This document shows, piece by piece, positions 33,888 through 44,534 of a stretch of DNA of 64,000 bases (its first letter is position 1; every line of letters starts with the position of its first letter). The translations under genes were made by a program, and so were the position numbers. The DNA lies in the NCBI GenBank assembly GCA_025526915.1, contig JAHLKH010000031.1, forward strand, positions 121,836 through 185,835. The letters run 5' to 3'. The notes under the pieces were generated by a model that saw only the letters and a program-made list of their open reading frames with translations, did no database searches and had not been told where the DNA came from. Origin of the DNA: Entophlyctis helioformis. Taxonomy: Eukaryota; Chytridiomycota; Chytridiomycetes; Chytridiales; Chytriomycetaceae.

Positions 33888-36215
33888 ATGACAACAAGCA
33901 CAGCGAAGCAGGCAGAATGGGCCGACGTCTGCAATGACGAGAATGCAGGTGCGTGGCCCGTGCTGCTGCCTGCCCGCATCGAACCGCGCCAGACGAGGCG
34001 CCGGCTGACGGCAGCCTCTGCCAGCACCCCGCACGGCGCTGCCAGCAGCCACGTCGTCAACAGCATCGGCAGCCAAACAACAGCCGCAGCCAAGCCAGCG
34101 TGGGCATGTCGTCAAGAAGCAAAAGACGTCGTCGACTGCATCCCGGCCCACCCTCTCGGCCGCTTCTGCATCCGGCACATCCGCTGCACCCTCACGCATC
34201 CCGCCCAGAACAAAGACGGCGGCCGCCAAGACAACAAAGGGCAGGCCGGCGCCATCCAAGCCAGCCGCGTCCGAACAGGCGTCGTCGGCCGCATTGACGA
34301 AAAAGCGGCCGTTTGGCGACTCGAGCAACCTGACCAACTCGTCACCCATTCGCGGCAGCGCCAAGCAAGTGCATCCCAAAGAGCCAGGCAAGTGCTCTCC
34401 CGCAGCCAATCGCTCGTTCTGTCCCCGATCCCTGTCCAGCCCTGCCCTGATACCGCCAATCTCATGATATGGCCATGGATATGGCTACATACAGCCACGG
34501 GCGGCGGTCGCCACCGGATATACCGCGGTCTGCACTTTCCAGACTTTGTGGCACCGGCCATGTCTACATCGCAGCCACGGTTCATCGCGTTTGGAGCTGC
34601 TGCTTCTGCTGCTGCCGTGCCATGGGTCGGGCTTGGCAGCCTTGATCTCAGCAACCTGGGCACGGCTGCAGCGAAAAGCATCGCGCCACGCCCATGGATG
34701 CCACCATCGTCATCGTCCGCATCGTCCACATCGTCATCGTCATCGTCATCGTCAATAGAGTCTGGCGTCGTGTTTGGGCAGTCGTTGAGGTCGACACTGC
34801 CGTCCATGTCGCAATCGTTGACGCAACCATCGCAGCCAGAGGTGCATGCCGAGGCGTTGACGGCCACGCAGACATCCATCTCATCTGCGACTACCGGAAC
34901 AGACGATGCCGCGCTTGTCAAGGATACCGTGCCAACCAAGGAGCCTGCAGACGGCCATCAAGCCAAGGACACAACAGAGACATCAGCACCCATCTATTCT
35001 CTTGCTGTGCCGCTTTCGACGCTGCGTGAGAACCGCGAGACGCCAGCCGGAGATACGATCCACATACCGACTGGCGATCCAGACGTGCGCGTGTCGTCAG
35101 GGGCAGCTGGACGCTACCACGCTCTTGTTCTGGCGAGCAATGGCAAGGTACGCTGCGTACAGTTCGACCACGAGACACAGCGGCATGAGCTGACAGGATG
35201 GGAGATGGCAGGTTTGGTCTGTCGGCCGTGTGCATCCAACGGGCATCATGAGATGCATGAGCAGCACAGCAGACGACAAAGACGACGACGGTGACGGTGA
35301 CGGTGATCGGGACGGCGACACCGAGTGGATGCGCGACGTGCGTGCCGTGGCACTTGATGGCAAAGACATCGTTCAAGTCGCATGTACGGATCATGCGTCG
35401 CTGTTGCTGGACCGCCAGGGCCGAGTGTACATGGTTGGGTGTCTCAAGGTAAGCGGCTCGTGTCTGCCTGTCCATTTCAGCCATCGACACCTCAACAACT
35501 GACACTGGCTGGCACTGGCTGGCACACACAGGACGGCGACGGCCGATCGTTCTATGCCAAGAGCAAGGAGCTGGACTCGGTGCTGGTGCGTCTGCCCATG
35601 CCGCCCAAGACTCCCGCCGACACGGCCATCACGCAGTTGTCGACGAGCAGCAACCGCATCTGGATGGTCACCAAGCAGGGCGACGTTCTGTCGTACGGGT
35701 TTGGCAGCCTCTGGGGCGGCACGACCACCAGCGTCGAGGCAGCGCGATCCAGAAAGACACCGAGCGGGATCCCGGCGGCCCGGCATATCGTGTTTGACAC
35801 GCACTGCGAGCCGACCGGCAGCGAGGCCAAGACGGGCAAGGACGCAGCCAGCCACGGAGACGGAGACGGAGACGGACATGGGCATGGACACAGCGACGAC
35901 ACGGCCGGCCAGCCACGGCGTCGCCGCAAGGCACACATGACGGCCATCACCGCAAGCGACACTCGTCTCGAGCTGACCGACGCCACTGGCGCTCTGTGGG
36001 CAGTTGGTGCACTCGATCCAGACACTGAGATCGGGGCCGAGACGGGTACAGCCGTGACGGCGGACAAACCCATCAAGCTGTCGATGGCAGGCAGCGCAGC
36101 CGACCAGGGGGCATCTCCGACGATCAGCAGTGCCAACGACGACCCGCAGCCACGTGCGGCGGGCCATGCGGGGCTGTGTGCACGTGGGACAACTGATCAG
36201 CGGAGTTTTGGTTGA
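33888..36215 (+). CDS. RCC1-repeat-like protein
   Basis: Five exons join without a frame break: 33888-33948, 34025-34387, 34495-35211, 35270-35448, 35532-36215, about 667 residues. Intron 2 (34388-34494) is GC-AG with a perfect CAG/GCAAGT donor. The first acceptor could instead be about 18 bases further on. RCC1-type propeller blades are suggested by VSSGAAGRYHALVLASNGKV, VQVACTDHASLLLDRQGRVYMVG and LSTSSNRIWMVTKQGDVLSYG, each with the Gly/His/Ser-Leu-Leu pattern of the repeat. The N-terminal 130 residues are Lys/Ala/Pro-rich with possible nuclear localisation signals (TKKRPFGDSSN). Long Ser, Asp and His/Gly/Asp runs separate the blades. Fewer blades are recognisable than the seven of true RCC1, so a Ran exchange-factor role is not claimed. 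Confidence 0.6.
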
Positions 36216-36557
36216 CGCCTGAGCCGATCCCAGGATACCGCTGGGACTGTGTATCGGCGTGTGTCCCTGTGTCCCTGTGTCGTGGTGATGGGCATTGGGA
36301 CGGCGGCTTTTGCCATTCACTCTGACGCCGCTTGTGTGCGGGCCTTGGTGTGTGCTCCAACACAATGAACGGCAGATTGAACCGCGGCTGAATAGCAGCG
36401 ACGCAGAGTGAATGCGGGATGTGCCCCGGACCAGCCGGGCTGTTCATTGTAGTAATAGGTGGGTTGGGTTCAAGTGCAGAAACTGTCTAGTTGCTAGTGT
36501 GTGTGTGTGTGTGTGTGCGAAGGGTTGGTGTGTGCTTGTGGGTGGTATACGAGTCGC
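36216..36557. other. Convergent intergenic spacer with (GT)n
   Basis: 342 bp between the stop codons of the RCC1-like gene and the small polyQ gene. It has a GT repeat at about 36497-36517 and a short CCCTGTGT duplication near 36265. No gene seen. Confidence 0.4.
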
Positions 36558-37024
36558 TTACGCCGCCGTGATCCTGCTGGCCTTGAAGTCCATGTTGAGC
36601 TCGTCGAGCAACTCGTCAATCATGTCCAGGCAGCGGGACAGCGAGCCGCCGGCAGTGAGCATTGATGCGCTGGCTCTGTCGGTGGGAGGGAGGCAGGGGC
36701 AGGAAGGGGCAGGGCGAGAGCGTCAGTACAGCACACCATAGTACAGCACACCACAGGACAGCACACCACAGCACAGCCGACACGGCCATGCAGTGCACAC
36801 GCAGACACTCACAGCAACGAGCCTCTGCGGCCAGTCAGACCGCCCGTGTTGGCGGCGGCCGAGAACGAGCCCGAGCGAGGCCTGGACGGCGTCGCCTTTT
36901 GCGTGTGGTGCTGCGAGTGCTGCTGCTGCTGCTGTTGTTGTTGCTGCTTCAGCTGCTGCTGCTGGGCCAGCTTGTGGGCGTCGGTGACAATGCGCAGCGT
37001 GCGGGGGTAGCGGGCCTTGGTCAT
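36558..37024 (-). CDS. Small polyQ protein, unrecognised
   Basis: Two exons (37024-36813, 36675-36558) join in phase 2 through a 137-nt GTGAGT...ACAG intron to give 109 residues. The N-terminus is basic (MTKARYPRTLRIVTDAHKLA), followed by a Gln run of about a dozen, a Ser/Arg region and an acidic amphipathic ending, SRCLDMIDELLDELNMDF. The clean splice join and the ordered C-terminal helix argue that it is real. The frame is open to an upstream Met at 37096. No function can be assigned. Confidence 0.5.
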
Positions 37025-37853
37025 ACTGTGCAGAGTGTGGTGACGGAGAGTGACGGAGGAGAGTGCGGTGCTGCGGGTTGGCGGGAGGACAGGCACGAAA
37101 CCGCCGCCTTTTGACTGTTTGCGGCGCTTTGGCGGCTGTGCGGGCGGCCCGCAGGGTCAGTCTGACAAATTTGACAAATGGATTCTCCCTGTCGCAGCGC
37201 GTGCTCGGGCGACGCCTGCCTCAGTGCCTGCCGAAACGTGCGCCGCCGAAACATGCCCACTGGTCGGATCGGACGCATGCTCACACGCTGCTGTTTCAGA
37301 ATGTGCTGGCCTTGAGTGGGGCCCCGCCAGCCACCGCCTGCAGCCACCGCCTGCAGCCACCAGCGTTCCCTGCCATGACTCGCCCGGATCAATCATGGCA
37401 CATCCACGCCTGCCCCCCGTCCCTGCCTGGCCCCTCCGAGGCCCCTCTGAGACCCCGTGCTCCCATGCTCCCGTGCTCCCGTGCTCCCATGCTCTAGTCT
37501 GCGACATGTCAAGACAGATCACCGGCCGTTGGCTGCGCACTACCATTCTTCCAAGGGACGTTGCTGCTGGGGCATGCTGGCGGAGCATTCTGCCGTGGCC
37601 CCCGCTGGCGAGGCACGCTGATTGGCGATTCATGCCGTCAACGCCAACCAACAGCACCGTGACACCAACCACGACATCCTGCACTGCCAGATCTCGGGCA
37701 GCGCCAGCGTCGCCCACGCACAATGCGCGCTCCAGCCAGACAAAGCACTCTCATTGCTGCTGCTGCTGTTGCATGAATCGGCTGCTGGAAAACGGATGTC
37801 GCTCTTGTTTGCTTTTCGACTGGCAACCAACCAACGCGCCAACCAATCTGGTC
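37025..37853. other. Intergenic region upstream of the cytochrome b561 gene
   Basis: 829 bp between divergently transcribed genes. The cytochrome b561 frame remains open across most of it by chance but encodes repeat-rich, family-less sequence. It holds a short tandem run of CTCCC(A/G)TG units at about 37458-37495 and other short duplications. Both promoters should be here. Confidence 0.4.
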
Positions 37854-38839
37854 ATGGCACGTCGCGAGTCAAGCTACGCGCCAAGCGCATCGAGCCCAAG
37901 CTCGCCAACGCCCATCCTGCGTCGCAAGCAGCCGCCCAAGCTGACTCCAATGGCCATCTTCCTCAACATCTACCTCATCCCTCTGCTTGCCCTCGGTGGC
38001 GCTGGTGCCTTTGCTGGCGTCGCCATCTCGGGCTCGGTCATGACAAAGAAGGACTCTCAGCTCACGCTCCACATTGCCGGCATGTCTGGCTTTGTGTTCA
38101 TATCGTCTGCTGCCATGTAAGTACTGCCCCGTCCGTCACTTGCGTGTCGGCGTGTCGGCGTGCCTGCCAGTCTCCATTCCGCTCTGCTGGCCTTGGCGTT
38201 GAAAAGGCTCACGAGCGACACACACATACACACATACACACACTTACACACAACATTGCGCTGGCTTGTCTGCCCCATCCATCCATCAATGCGCGTGGCG
38301 GCTGGTCCTGTCGACGCGTCGATTCACACAGCTTGCTCAACCAGACGCCAAGCGAGAGTGCCCATGCCCGCAAGCTCCTAGGAGTTCTCCAGCACTGGCG
38401 CATGCAATGCGCAGCCATCCTCTCGGCGACCGTCGGCTTCATCTTCATCTTCCGCATGAAGACGACGCTCAAAGCTGCCCACTTTGTCTCCAACCACGCC
38501 ATCGTCGGCCTCGTAACTCTGTGTCTCGTCTGCACAGCCGCCATCGTCGCCGCCCTCTTGCGTTTCTGCCCCGAGTTCTTTGGCGGTCAGGCCGCCGCCC
38601 GCCGGCTGCTCAAGATCCACCGCGCCATCGGGTACACGGCGAGTGCGTTCATGTACGCAGCGGCCCTCCTTGCGGCGCAGACCAAGGCGGCGTCGCTCGG
38701 TGTGCGGCACCCGATGCTGCTGACCATCTTTATCTCATGGACCATGTTCTGGGTGTATGCGCGTCTGCGCTACCTGCGCTACATCAAGATCAAGACGTTT
38801 GCCAAGATCCTTCCCAAGAGCAGCAAGTCGGTTGTCTAG
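37854..38839 (+). CDS. Cytochrome b561-domain membrane protein
   Basis: Two exons (37854-38116, 38332-38839) join in phase 2 for 256 residues. A short basic, Ser/Pro-rich N-terminus is followed by six hydrophobic helices. Candidate haem-ligand His residues sit in TLHIAGMSGF, LQHWRMQC, FVSNHAIVGL and LKIHRAIGYTAS, in the paired spacing of the b561 fold. The family moves electrons across membranes, often from ascorbate to ferric iron or another acceptor. The best acceptor is the AG in GATTCACACAG before exon 2. The 215-nt intron contains CA-rich repeats. Localisation and electron partner cannot be told. Confidence 0.7.
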
Positions 38840-38945
38840 TCTCCCTTGTCTCTCGTCTCTCCCTTGTCTCCCTTGTCTCCCGCTCTCTCTCTCTCTGGTC
38901 TCTCTCTGGTCTCTCTCTGGTCTCTCTCTCTCTCGTCTCTCTTGT
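38840..38945. repeat. CT-rich minisatellite (TCTC/CCTTGTC units)
   Basis: About 100 bp of imperfect TCTCTCTGG and CCCTTGTCT units on the plus strand, between the cytochrome b561 stop and the eS21 start. It lies in the eS21 promoter region and may reflect a pyrimidine-rich promoter element, but could be simple-repeat expansion. Confidence 0.65.
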
Positions 38946-39101
38946 GCGTTCATCCTCTGGCTGCAGGGCCGTGGAGAATGAATCACAGGGAAACTTGGAA
39001 ACAATTCTCAGGAAGTGCGCCAGGTGGAAGAAAAAACGGCGAGACTTTGAAATCGGGCGGTTTGGGGTCTTGACCACTTTACGAAAAGAACCGCTGCCAA
39101 C

Positions 39102-40073
39102 ATGGAGAACGAGAAGGGCCAGGTAAGCGACGGCTGCACTGCGACCGGCGGCGGACAGAGCGAACGAGCGAACGAACGAGCGAACGAATGGCAGAAAGAA
39201 CGAGCGAACGAACGAGCGAACGAACGAGCGAGAGACCGCCGCTCTGTCCGCCGTCTGTGCTGCCCCCCAAACGAGCGGCTTGCTGACACTGCGCTGGCTC
39301 CTGATGACTGGTGTGCGGTTTTCTTCTGGCTGGCTGGCTGGCTGGTGGTGACGCTGTCCCGACGGCTGCGGCCCCTTGCTTGCACGGCGACCGCCCCGGC
39401 AGATTGTCGACCTCTACATCCCCCGCAAGTGGTACGTTGCTGCGCTGTCTGGCCCTGCCCGCCCTCACCCTGCCCGCCCCCTGCTGCACACAGACGCCGG
39501 CCGGCCGTCTCGCCGTCTCACCCGTCCAACCGCACAGAAGCACGCAGCGGCAGCAGCGCCAGTGAAGAAAAAAACGGCGTCGGCGGCACAACGCAGCAGC
39601 AGAGGACAGGAGGACAGCGAGGCGGCGAGACGGCTGGACGGCTGCGTCTGGACCCGGCCACTGCCTCTGCCGCTGCTGCTGCTCTTGTTGCTGCTGCTGT
39701 CGATGCTGTTGCTGCTGCTGTCGCTTGCGTCTTGCTGCTGCTGCTTGCTGCGCCTTCCTTTGCTGAGCGGGCGGGCGGGCGAGCGGTGCGCTTGCCGCTT
39801 CGTTTCGCCCACATGCGACTGACACACCACCACACACACTTGCACACTCCACACACACACAGCTCGGCCACCGGCCGTCTGATCACTGCCAAGGACCACG
39901 CCTCGGTCCAGATCAACATCGCCGATGTCGATGCCAACGGCGTGATCACCAACACCTTCAAGACCTACGCCCTCTCTGGCTTTGTCCGCTCGCTCGGCGA
40001 GGCCGACGACTCGATCAACCGTCTCTCCACCCAGGACGGCTACCTCAAGAACGTCTGGAACTACTCCAAGTAA
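39102..40073 (+). CDS. RPS21: 40S ribosomal protein eS21
   Basis: A small-subunit ribosomal protein of 86 residues in three exons: 39102-39122, 39403-39431, 39863-40073. The joined protein matches the family along its whole length: start MENEKGQ, then [36 protein letters not shown] and the ending LKNVWNYSK. The first two exons are tiny (21 and 29 nt) and the introns (280 and 431 nt) are by far the longest relative to coding length in the window. Intron 2 has CTG/TTG-rich low complexity, and CA repeats before its acceptor. Long introns in ribosomal protein genes are common in fungi and can be regulatory; that is inference here. Confidence 0.95.
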   Translation: MENEKGQVSDGCTATGGGQSERANERANEWQKERANERANERARDRRSVRRLCCPPNERLADTALAPDDWCAVFFWLAGWLVVTLSRRLRPLACTATAPADCRPLHPPQVVRCCAVWPCPPSPCPPPAAHRRRPAVSPSHPSNRTEARSGSSASEEKNGVGGTTQQQRTGGQRGGETAGRLRLDPATASAAAAALVAAAVDAVAAAVACVLLLLLAAPSFAERAGGRAVRLPLRFAHMRLTHHHTHLHTPHTHSSATGRLITAKDHASVQINIADVDANGVITNTFKTYALSGFVRSLGEADDSINRLSTQDGYLKNVWNYSK

Positions 40074-40104
40074 ACTGCGTCGCTGACGTGCTTTACCTCC
40101 TGTT

Positions 40105-40225
40105 ACTCCTAGTTCCTGTCCGTTCAGTTAGTTGTCAGTAGTCAGTTGTCAGTAGTAGCTGTCAGCACTAGTATCCGCCAGCACTAGTAGCCGCCAGCAG
40201 TCGTCAGCAGTCGTCAGCCACAAAG
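40105..40225. repeat. Short interspersed direct repeats after eS21
   Basis: Repeating units CAGTAGTCAGTTGT, CAGCACTAGTA and CAGCAGTCGT follow the eS21 stop. They occupy the space between eS21 and SED5 and probably lie in the eS21 3' UTR or the SED5 promoter. Confidence 0.6.
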
Positions 40226-40290
40226 TGCACCTGGCGCCATCACACGCCTTTCCTGCCGAAACAACACCCTAACCTCTCAGACACCGCACA

Positions 40291-41532
40291 ATGGCCGTGG
40301 GCAAGGACAGGACGCAGGAATTCATGGCCGCTGTCGAGTCGCTGCGGCAGCGGTCCGGGGGTGCTGCCATGGGCGGCTCGTCGGGCTACGCACAGCAGCA
40401 GGCTGCAGAGCGTCGCAAGCTGCTGTCGTCGGGCAGCGGTGGCGGCGGCGCCGGCAGCAGCAGCCTCGGCAACAATGGCGTGTCAGGCAACAACAACAAC
40501 AACAACTTTGGTTCCCAGTCGGCTGCGGGCGGGCGTCTGCAGAGCAAGTCCGAGTTCACGCGGGCAGCCGCCGCCATCGGCCGCGAGATCAACTCGACCA
40601 TGACCCGCCTGCAGAAGCTCACCCTGCTCGCCAAGCGCAAGTCCCTCTTTGACGACCGGCCCGTCGAGATCAACGAGCTCATCTATGTCATCAAGCAGGA
40701 CATTGCCAGGGTCAACCTGCAGATCGGCAAGCTGTCCGAGTACCTGGCCAAGTCGGGCGACTCGGGCTCGTCCCGCCTCGTCTCCAACCGCCAGACCAAG
40801 GAGCACTCGCACAACGTCATCACGTCGCTGCAGTCCAAACTCGCGTCCACGTCCGACACCTTCAAGCACATCCTCGAGCTGCGCTTCGAAAACATGAAGG
40901 AGCAAAAGAACCGCCGCGATCAGTACTCGTTTGCCGCCCCGCACGACTCGCCCGCGTCTGGCTCGGCGTCTGGGCCTGGCTCGGGTTCCGGCGCATCGCC
41001 CAACAGCCACGCCGGCGCCGCTGGCGCAAGCAATCCGTTTGCTGCCACGGCGGCCCTCGGCGGCGCGGCACGCGGCTCAGACTCGCCGTTGTACCATCCC
41101 GAGCGCCGATCCACGCCGCTCTCACACATGCAAGGCCCCAACGGCACCGGCTCCGACGCCGGCTCAGACCACATCATCGACTTTGGCGGCGGCAGCAGCG
41201 CGGCGGCCGGCCTCCAAGCGCAGCAAATGTTTGCACCCAACGAGTCTGCGCAGATGGAGTACATCGAGTCGCGGTCGCAGGCCATCGAGTCGATCGAGCA
41301 GACGATTGCCGAGCTGGGCCAGATCTACCAAAACTTTGCAACCATCCTCGCCGGGCAGCGCGAGATGGTGCAGCGCATCGACGACAATGTCATGGACGTG
41401 CAGATGAACGTCGAAGGCGCGCATACCCAGCTCACCAAGTACTACCAAAACATCTCCAGCAACCGCGCGCTGATGCTCAAGGTGTTTGCGGCCGTCATCT
41501 TCTTCTTCCTTGTCTTTGTCATGATGACCTGA
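40291..41532 (+). CDS. SED5: Syntaxin-5/Sed5, Golgi t-SNARE
   Basis: A single exon of 413 residues with no frame problems. Sed5 is the Qa-SNARE for ER-Golgi and intra-Golgi fusion. The N-terminal motif MAVGKDRTQEFMAAVESL is the short peptide that binds the SM protein Sly1. The Habc region follows (FTRAAAAIGREINSTMTRL, LAKRKSLFDDRPVEINELIY). The SNARE motif runs from about residue 325 (AIESIEQTIAELGQIYQNFA...) through the expected central-layer Gln, and a C-terminal anchor ends VIFFFLVFVMMT. Gly/Ser/Asn- and Ala-rich linkers inflate the length compared with about 340 residues in yeast. Confidence 0.95.
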   Translation: MAVGKDRTQEFMAAVESLRQRSGGAAMGGSSGYAQQQAAERRKLLSSGSGGGGAGSSSLGNNGVSGNNNNNNFGSQSAAGGRLQSKSEFTRAAAAIGREINSTMTRLQKLTLLAKRKSLFDDRPVEINELIYVIKQDIARVNLQIGKLSEYLAKSGDSGSSRLVSNRQTKEHSHNVITSLQSKLASTSDTFKHILELRFENMKEQKNRRDQYSFAAPHDSPASGSASGPGSGSGASPNSHAGAAGASNPFAATAALGGAARGSDSPLYHPERRSTPLSHMQGPNGTGSDAGSDHIIDFGGGSSAAAGLQAQQMFAPNESAQMEYIESRSQAIESIEQTIAELGQIYQNFATILAGQREMVQRIDDNVMDVQMNVEGAHTQLTKYYQNISSNRALMLKVFAAVIFFFLVFVMMT

Positions 41533-41664
41533 GCCGTGTCGGGTGTCTGTATGCATCCTGCGCCGCATGTCTGTGCACCAGTGCCTGCAATACATCTGCC
41601 TGAAGCCTGTGCTCCGTTCGTCCCGTTCTTCCTGCTCTCACAAGATCAACGCATCACATCGAAC

Positions 41665-43477
41665 ATGGCGACCGGCGACGTCCTTGCGGCATTCAATGCG
41701 TGGGCGGCAGACAACGGTGCACGCACGCCGCTCGCCACAGTGCGCCGTGCAGGCACAAAGGGATGCGGCGTGTACGCCACGGCCGCCGCCCCTGCAGACG
41801 CCGTCGCCGCACACATCCCGTCGTCGCTGTTCCTCTGCCGCTCCAACGTGCTCCGCGAGTGTGCGTCGGGCTCGCCGGCGTCCTCGTCGCTCGCAGCCGC
41901 CATCGCCGTGCTCGAGGCCTCGCTCGCCCCGGCTCTCCCCTCTGACCGTCTGTACATCCTCATCTATCTCTTGTGGGCCCGCCGCTTCATGCCGTCGCCG
42001 TACTTGCATGCCTTGCCTGCGTCGTTTGACACGCCGGTGTTTCTGACGCCTGGATCGGCCGCACATCGGCTGCTGAGCGGCACGGGGCTCGACGACGCTG
42101 CTGACGCCAAGCTGGCCGCTCTGGCTCGCGAGCTCAAGGTCCTCGACCCCGCCCTCCAGTGCCTGGCTGTCCCTGGCAGCAACAACCAGCCGGCCGTGTC
42201 ACTCGACGATCTCAAATGGGCCGATGCTTGCTTATGGAGCCGTGTCATGTCGTTTGCGTCGGCGAGCGAGTCGGCGAGCGAGTCGGCCAGCACACCGTCC
42301 GCCACAGAGGACGACCTGCATGTGGTGCCGTTTATCGACTTTTGCAACCACGATCTCGCCCCGAATGCTCGATGGCGGCTCGTGCACGACGCCAACGACT
42401 CGATGCGCGTGGCGGGCATGGACCTCGTTCTTACGCGGCCAGTCAGCGCAGGCGACGAGATCTGCATCACGTACGGCACCGACAAGCCGAGCGCGGAGCT
42501 GCTGTTCTTGCACGGGTTCGCGATCCCTGAGCATACGCTGCACACCGTGACGGTCCCGCCGCCGTTTGTCGAGATGGGCATGCTGGCGGCTGCTGGAGAC
42601 GACGGCGACGAGGGCGAAACTGGCGAGGAGAGACACGAAGAGGATGGCGCCGAGACGGATGATGACAACGACGTCGATGTCATGGGCTTGTATCGCAAGC
42701 AGATGCGCCAGCTTGCCGAGTCGGCTCTGGCTGATAAGCAGGCGCTTATGCGAGAGCTGGGACTGCCGACCATGATCTCCATTGCGCCGGCGCAGGTGCC
42801 AGACACGACTGCCGATGCCGATGCTGCTGCCGCTGCCGCTGCTGATGCAGTCAAGACCAAGACGGATGGCGACGACGAGGACGAGCCCGTGTTCACGAAT
42901 CCGACGCAGGGCATTCTGAGCAACGACACGCTCCTGACACTGTACATCTGCGTTCTGACGGCTGAAGACGGGTTCGGACGCGTGGAGGTGCCAACGGACC
43001 ACGATGCGGCAGACACAGCCGCAAAGCAGGAAGACGAGCCGCAGACAGTGTTTCATTTGTATGGCCAGCTGCTGATGCCGCTGACCAAGGAAAAGCTTGC
43101 ACAGACGATCGCTGCATTGCCGCATGCCGACGTGCTCGCGCTTCGTGTGTGGACGGTCCTCATTGATGTGCTGGGGTACCATTTGGCCATGCTGGCACCA
43201 GACGAAGACGCAGAGCAACAGGCGAGCGGCGGTGGGTGGCGGCGAGAGCAGCGAGAGCGATCATCCCATCCTGGCCTCGTTGATGGTGGTGCGCGAGGGA
43301 CAGGCAGGCACTCTGGCCAAGGCGCTCGACGTGTTTGCGTCGCTGCAGGACACGTACGCGCAGCTGCCGGTCGTGACAGCCTACCTTGAGCAGATGCAGA
43401 TGGACGACCAGCCCAAGGACGAGGAGGACGGCGACGACCATGCCGACAGCCATGCCGACGGGCATACCAGCGCGTAA
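41665..43477 (+). CDS. SET-domain lysine methyltransferase (Rubisco LSMT/SETD6-like)
   Basis: About 600 residues. The split SET domain is recognisable: GTKGCGVYATAA at the start, then after a family-typical helical insert, VPFIDFCNHDLAPNA (the NH motif binding S-adenosylmethionine) and GDEICITYG. A C-terminal substrate-binding helical region follows, ending at an Asp/His-rich tail. This group methylates lysines of non-histone proteins such as ribosomal proteins and elongation factors; the substrate here is unknown. The frame changes near 43235 at a GGG run: one extra base restores ILASLMVVREGQAGTLAKAL and the stop at 43477. The stop is only 42 bp from the convergent flavin-reductase gene. Confidence 0.8.
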
Positions 43478-43519
43478 TGCAGAGCACAAATACATGGCAT
43501 TTACATCGCGTCTGGCTGT

Positions 43520-44307
43520 TCATTCGGGACATGCCACCATGTGAGCAAACCGTTTGGTGCCCAGGAACGCCAGGAGCGGCGGCAGGTCGCCCTGCTGGAT
43601 AAACTGCTTGCCGTTCCAGTACCGCACGTCCGCAATGGCGGCATCCATGCGGCACACCATGACCGCATGGCCATCGACCTCGGTCTCGCTGTCCACCGAG
43701 CACAGGATGTACGCAGCACAGCCCGGAATGCCCACAGCCGGTACGCCTGCCCATGCGTCCTCGTGGCCCTTGGAGTGCACTCGTCTGCGCTTGGCTGCGT
43801 TGGGCTGATCGGCTGCCGGCTGCTGGATCAGGGCGCCTGGCAGCGGCAGCGGCGTGATGCCCAGATGGTCAAACTTGTCGCCGACAGCGGCACCCGAGCA
43901 GGAGCCGATGGCCAGCACGGTGTCGCTGAGCGCGTTGGTCGGGATGCTCAGCAGGAAGCGCCGAGTGGACCTGACGAGCGAGCGCGAGTGCCGCGATGTG
44001 TTCATGGAGCACACAAACAGGCCCTTGGCGGTCGAGGTCGTTGGCGGATCGTTGGGCAGGTCAGCCACGGGCCAGGCGAGGGGAGCAGGGGCAGGGGCAG
44101 GCGGAGGGCGGCGCTTACGTGGTTGTTGATGGCGGTCAGCCACGAGATGGTCATGACGTTGCGAGCTGCCTGTGCTTGTGGTGGATCTGGTTGTGCTTGT
44201 GTCGCTGCTGCTTGTGCTGCTGCTGAGGCGGTGGTGGCTGGATCTGGCTGTGCCAGCCACGACGACAGCAGACAGACCGGGTTCGGATACAGCAGCCGAG
44301 CCAGCAT
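43520..44307 (-). CDS. Flavin-reductase-like (FMN-binding split-barrel) protein
   Basis: Two exons (44307-44119, 44023-43520), 230 residues, joined in phase 0 through a 95-nt intron. Family features: LLYPNPVCLLSS at the start, NVMTISWLTAINNHG across the intron, SMNTSRHSRSLVRS, and GSCSGAAVGDKFDHLGITPL. Such proteins bind FMN and reduce flavin with NAD(P)H or use it in small oxidoreductases; the actual substrate is not predictable. A Gln/Ala-rich insert lies between the first strand and NVMT. A Lys/Arg cluster (AKRRRVHSKGHED) lies in the second half. Confidence 0.75.
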
Positions 44308-44329
44308 GCCCTGTCACGGCGCAGCGCAC

Positions 44330-44395
44330 ACACAGTGCACACACAGTGCACACACACGCACACACACGCACACGCACACGCACACGAACGCACGG
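44330..44395. repeat. CA-rich microsatellite in divergent promoter
   Basis: Interrupted (CA)n and GCACACA units within the 227-bp gap between the start codons of the flavin-reductase-like and TMEM62-like genes. Confidence 0.7.
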
Positions 44396-44534
44396 CATCA
44401 GCCACCACTCCGCGCACGTTCCCCAGCGCATCCAATCACCGCCGCACCTTTGGCACGTTGGCCCACTGCAGCCCGTCCGCCATTGAAGCCGCCAGTTTGC
44501 AAACTGTCGTGCAAGTCGTTCGCCCTCAACCGAC

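Noticed and set aside
32798..34093. A 431-codon minus-strand frame
   Set aside because: It overlaps the secreted-protein gene in another frame and the RCC1-like gene antisense. The spliced alternative starts with a signal peptide and ends in a patterned Cys region.
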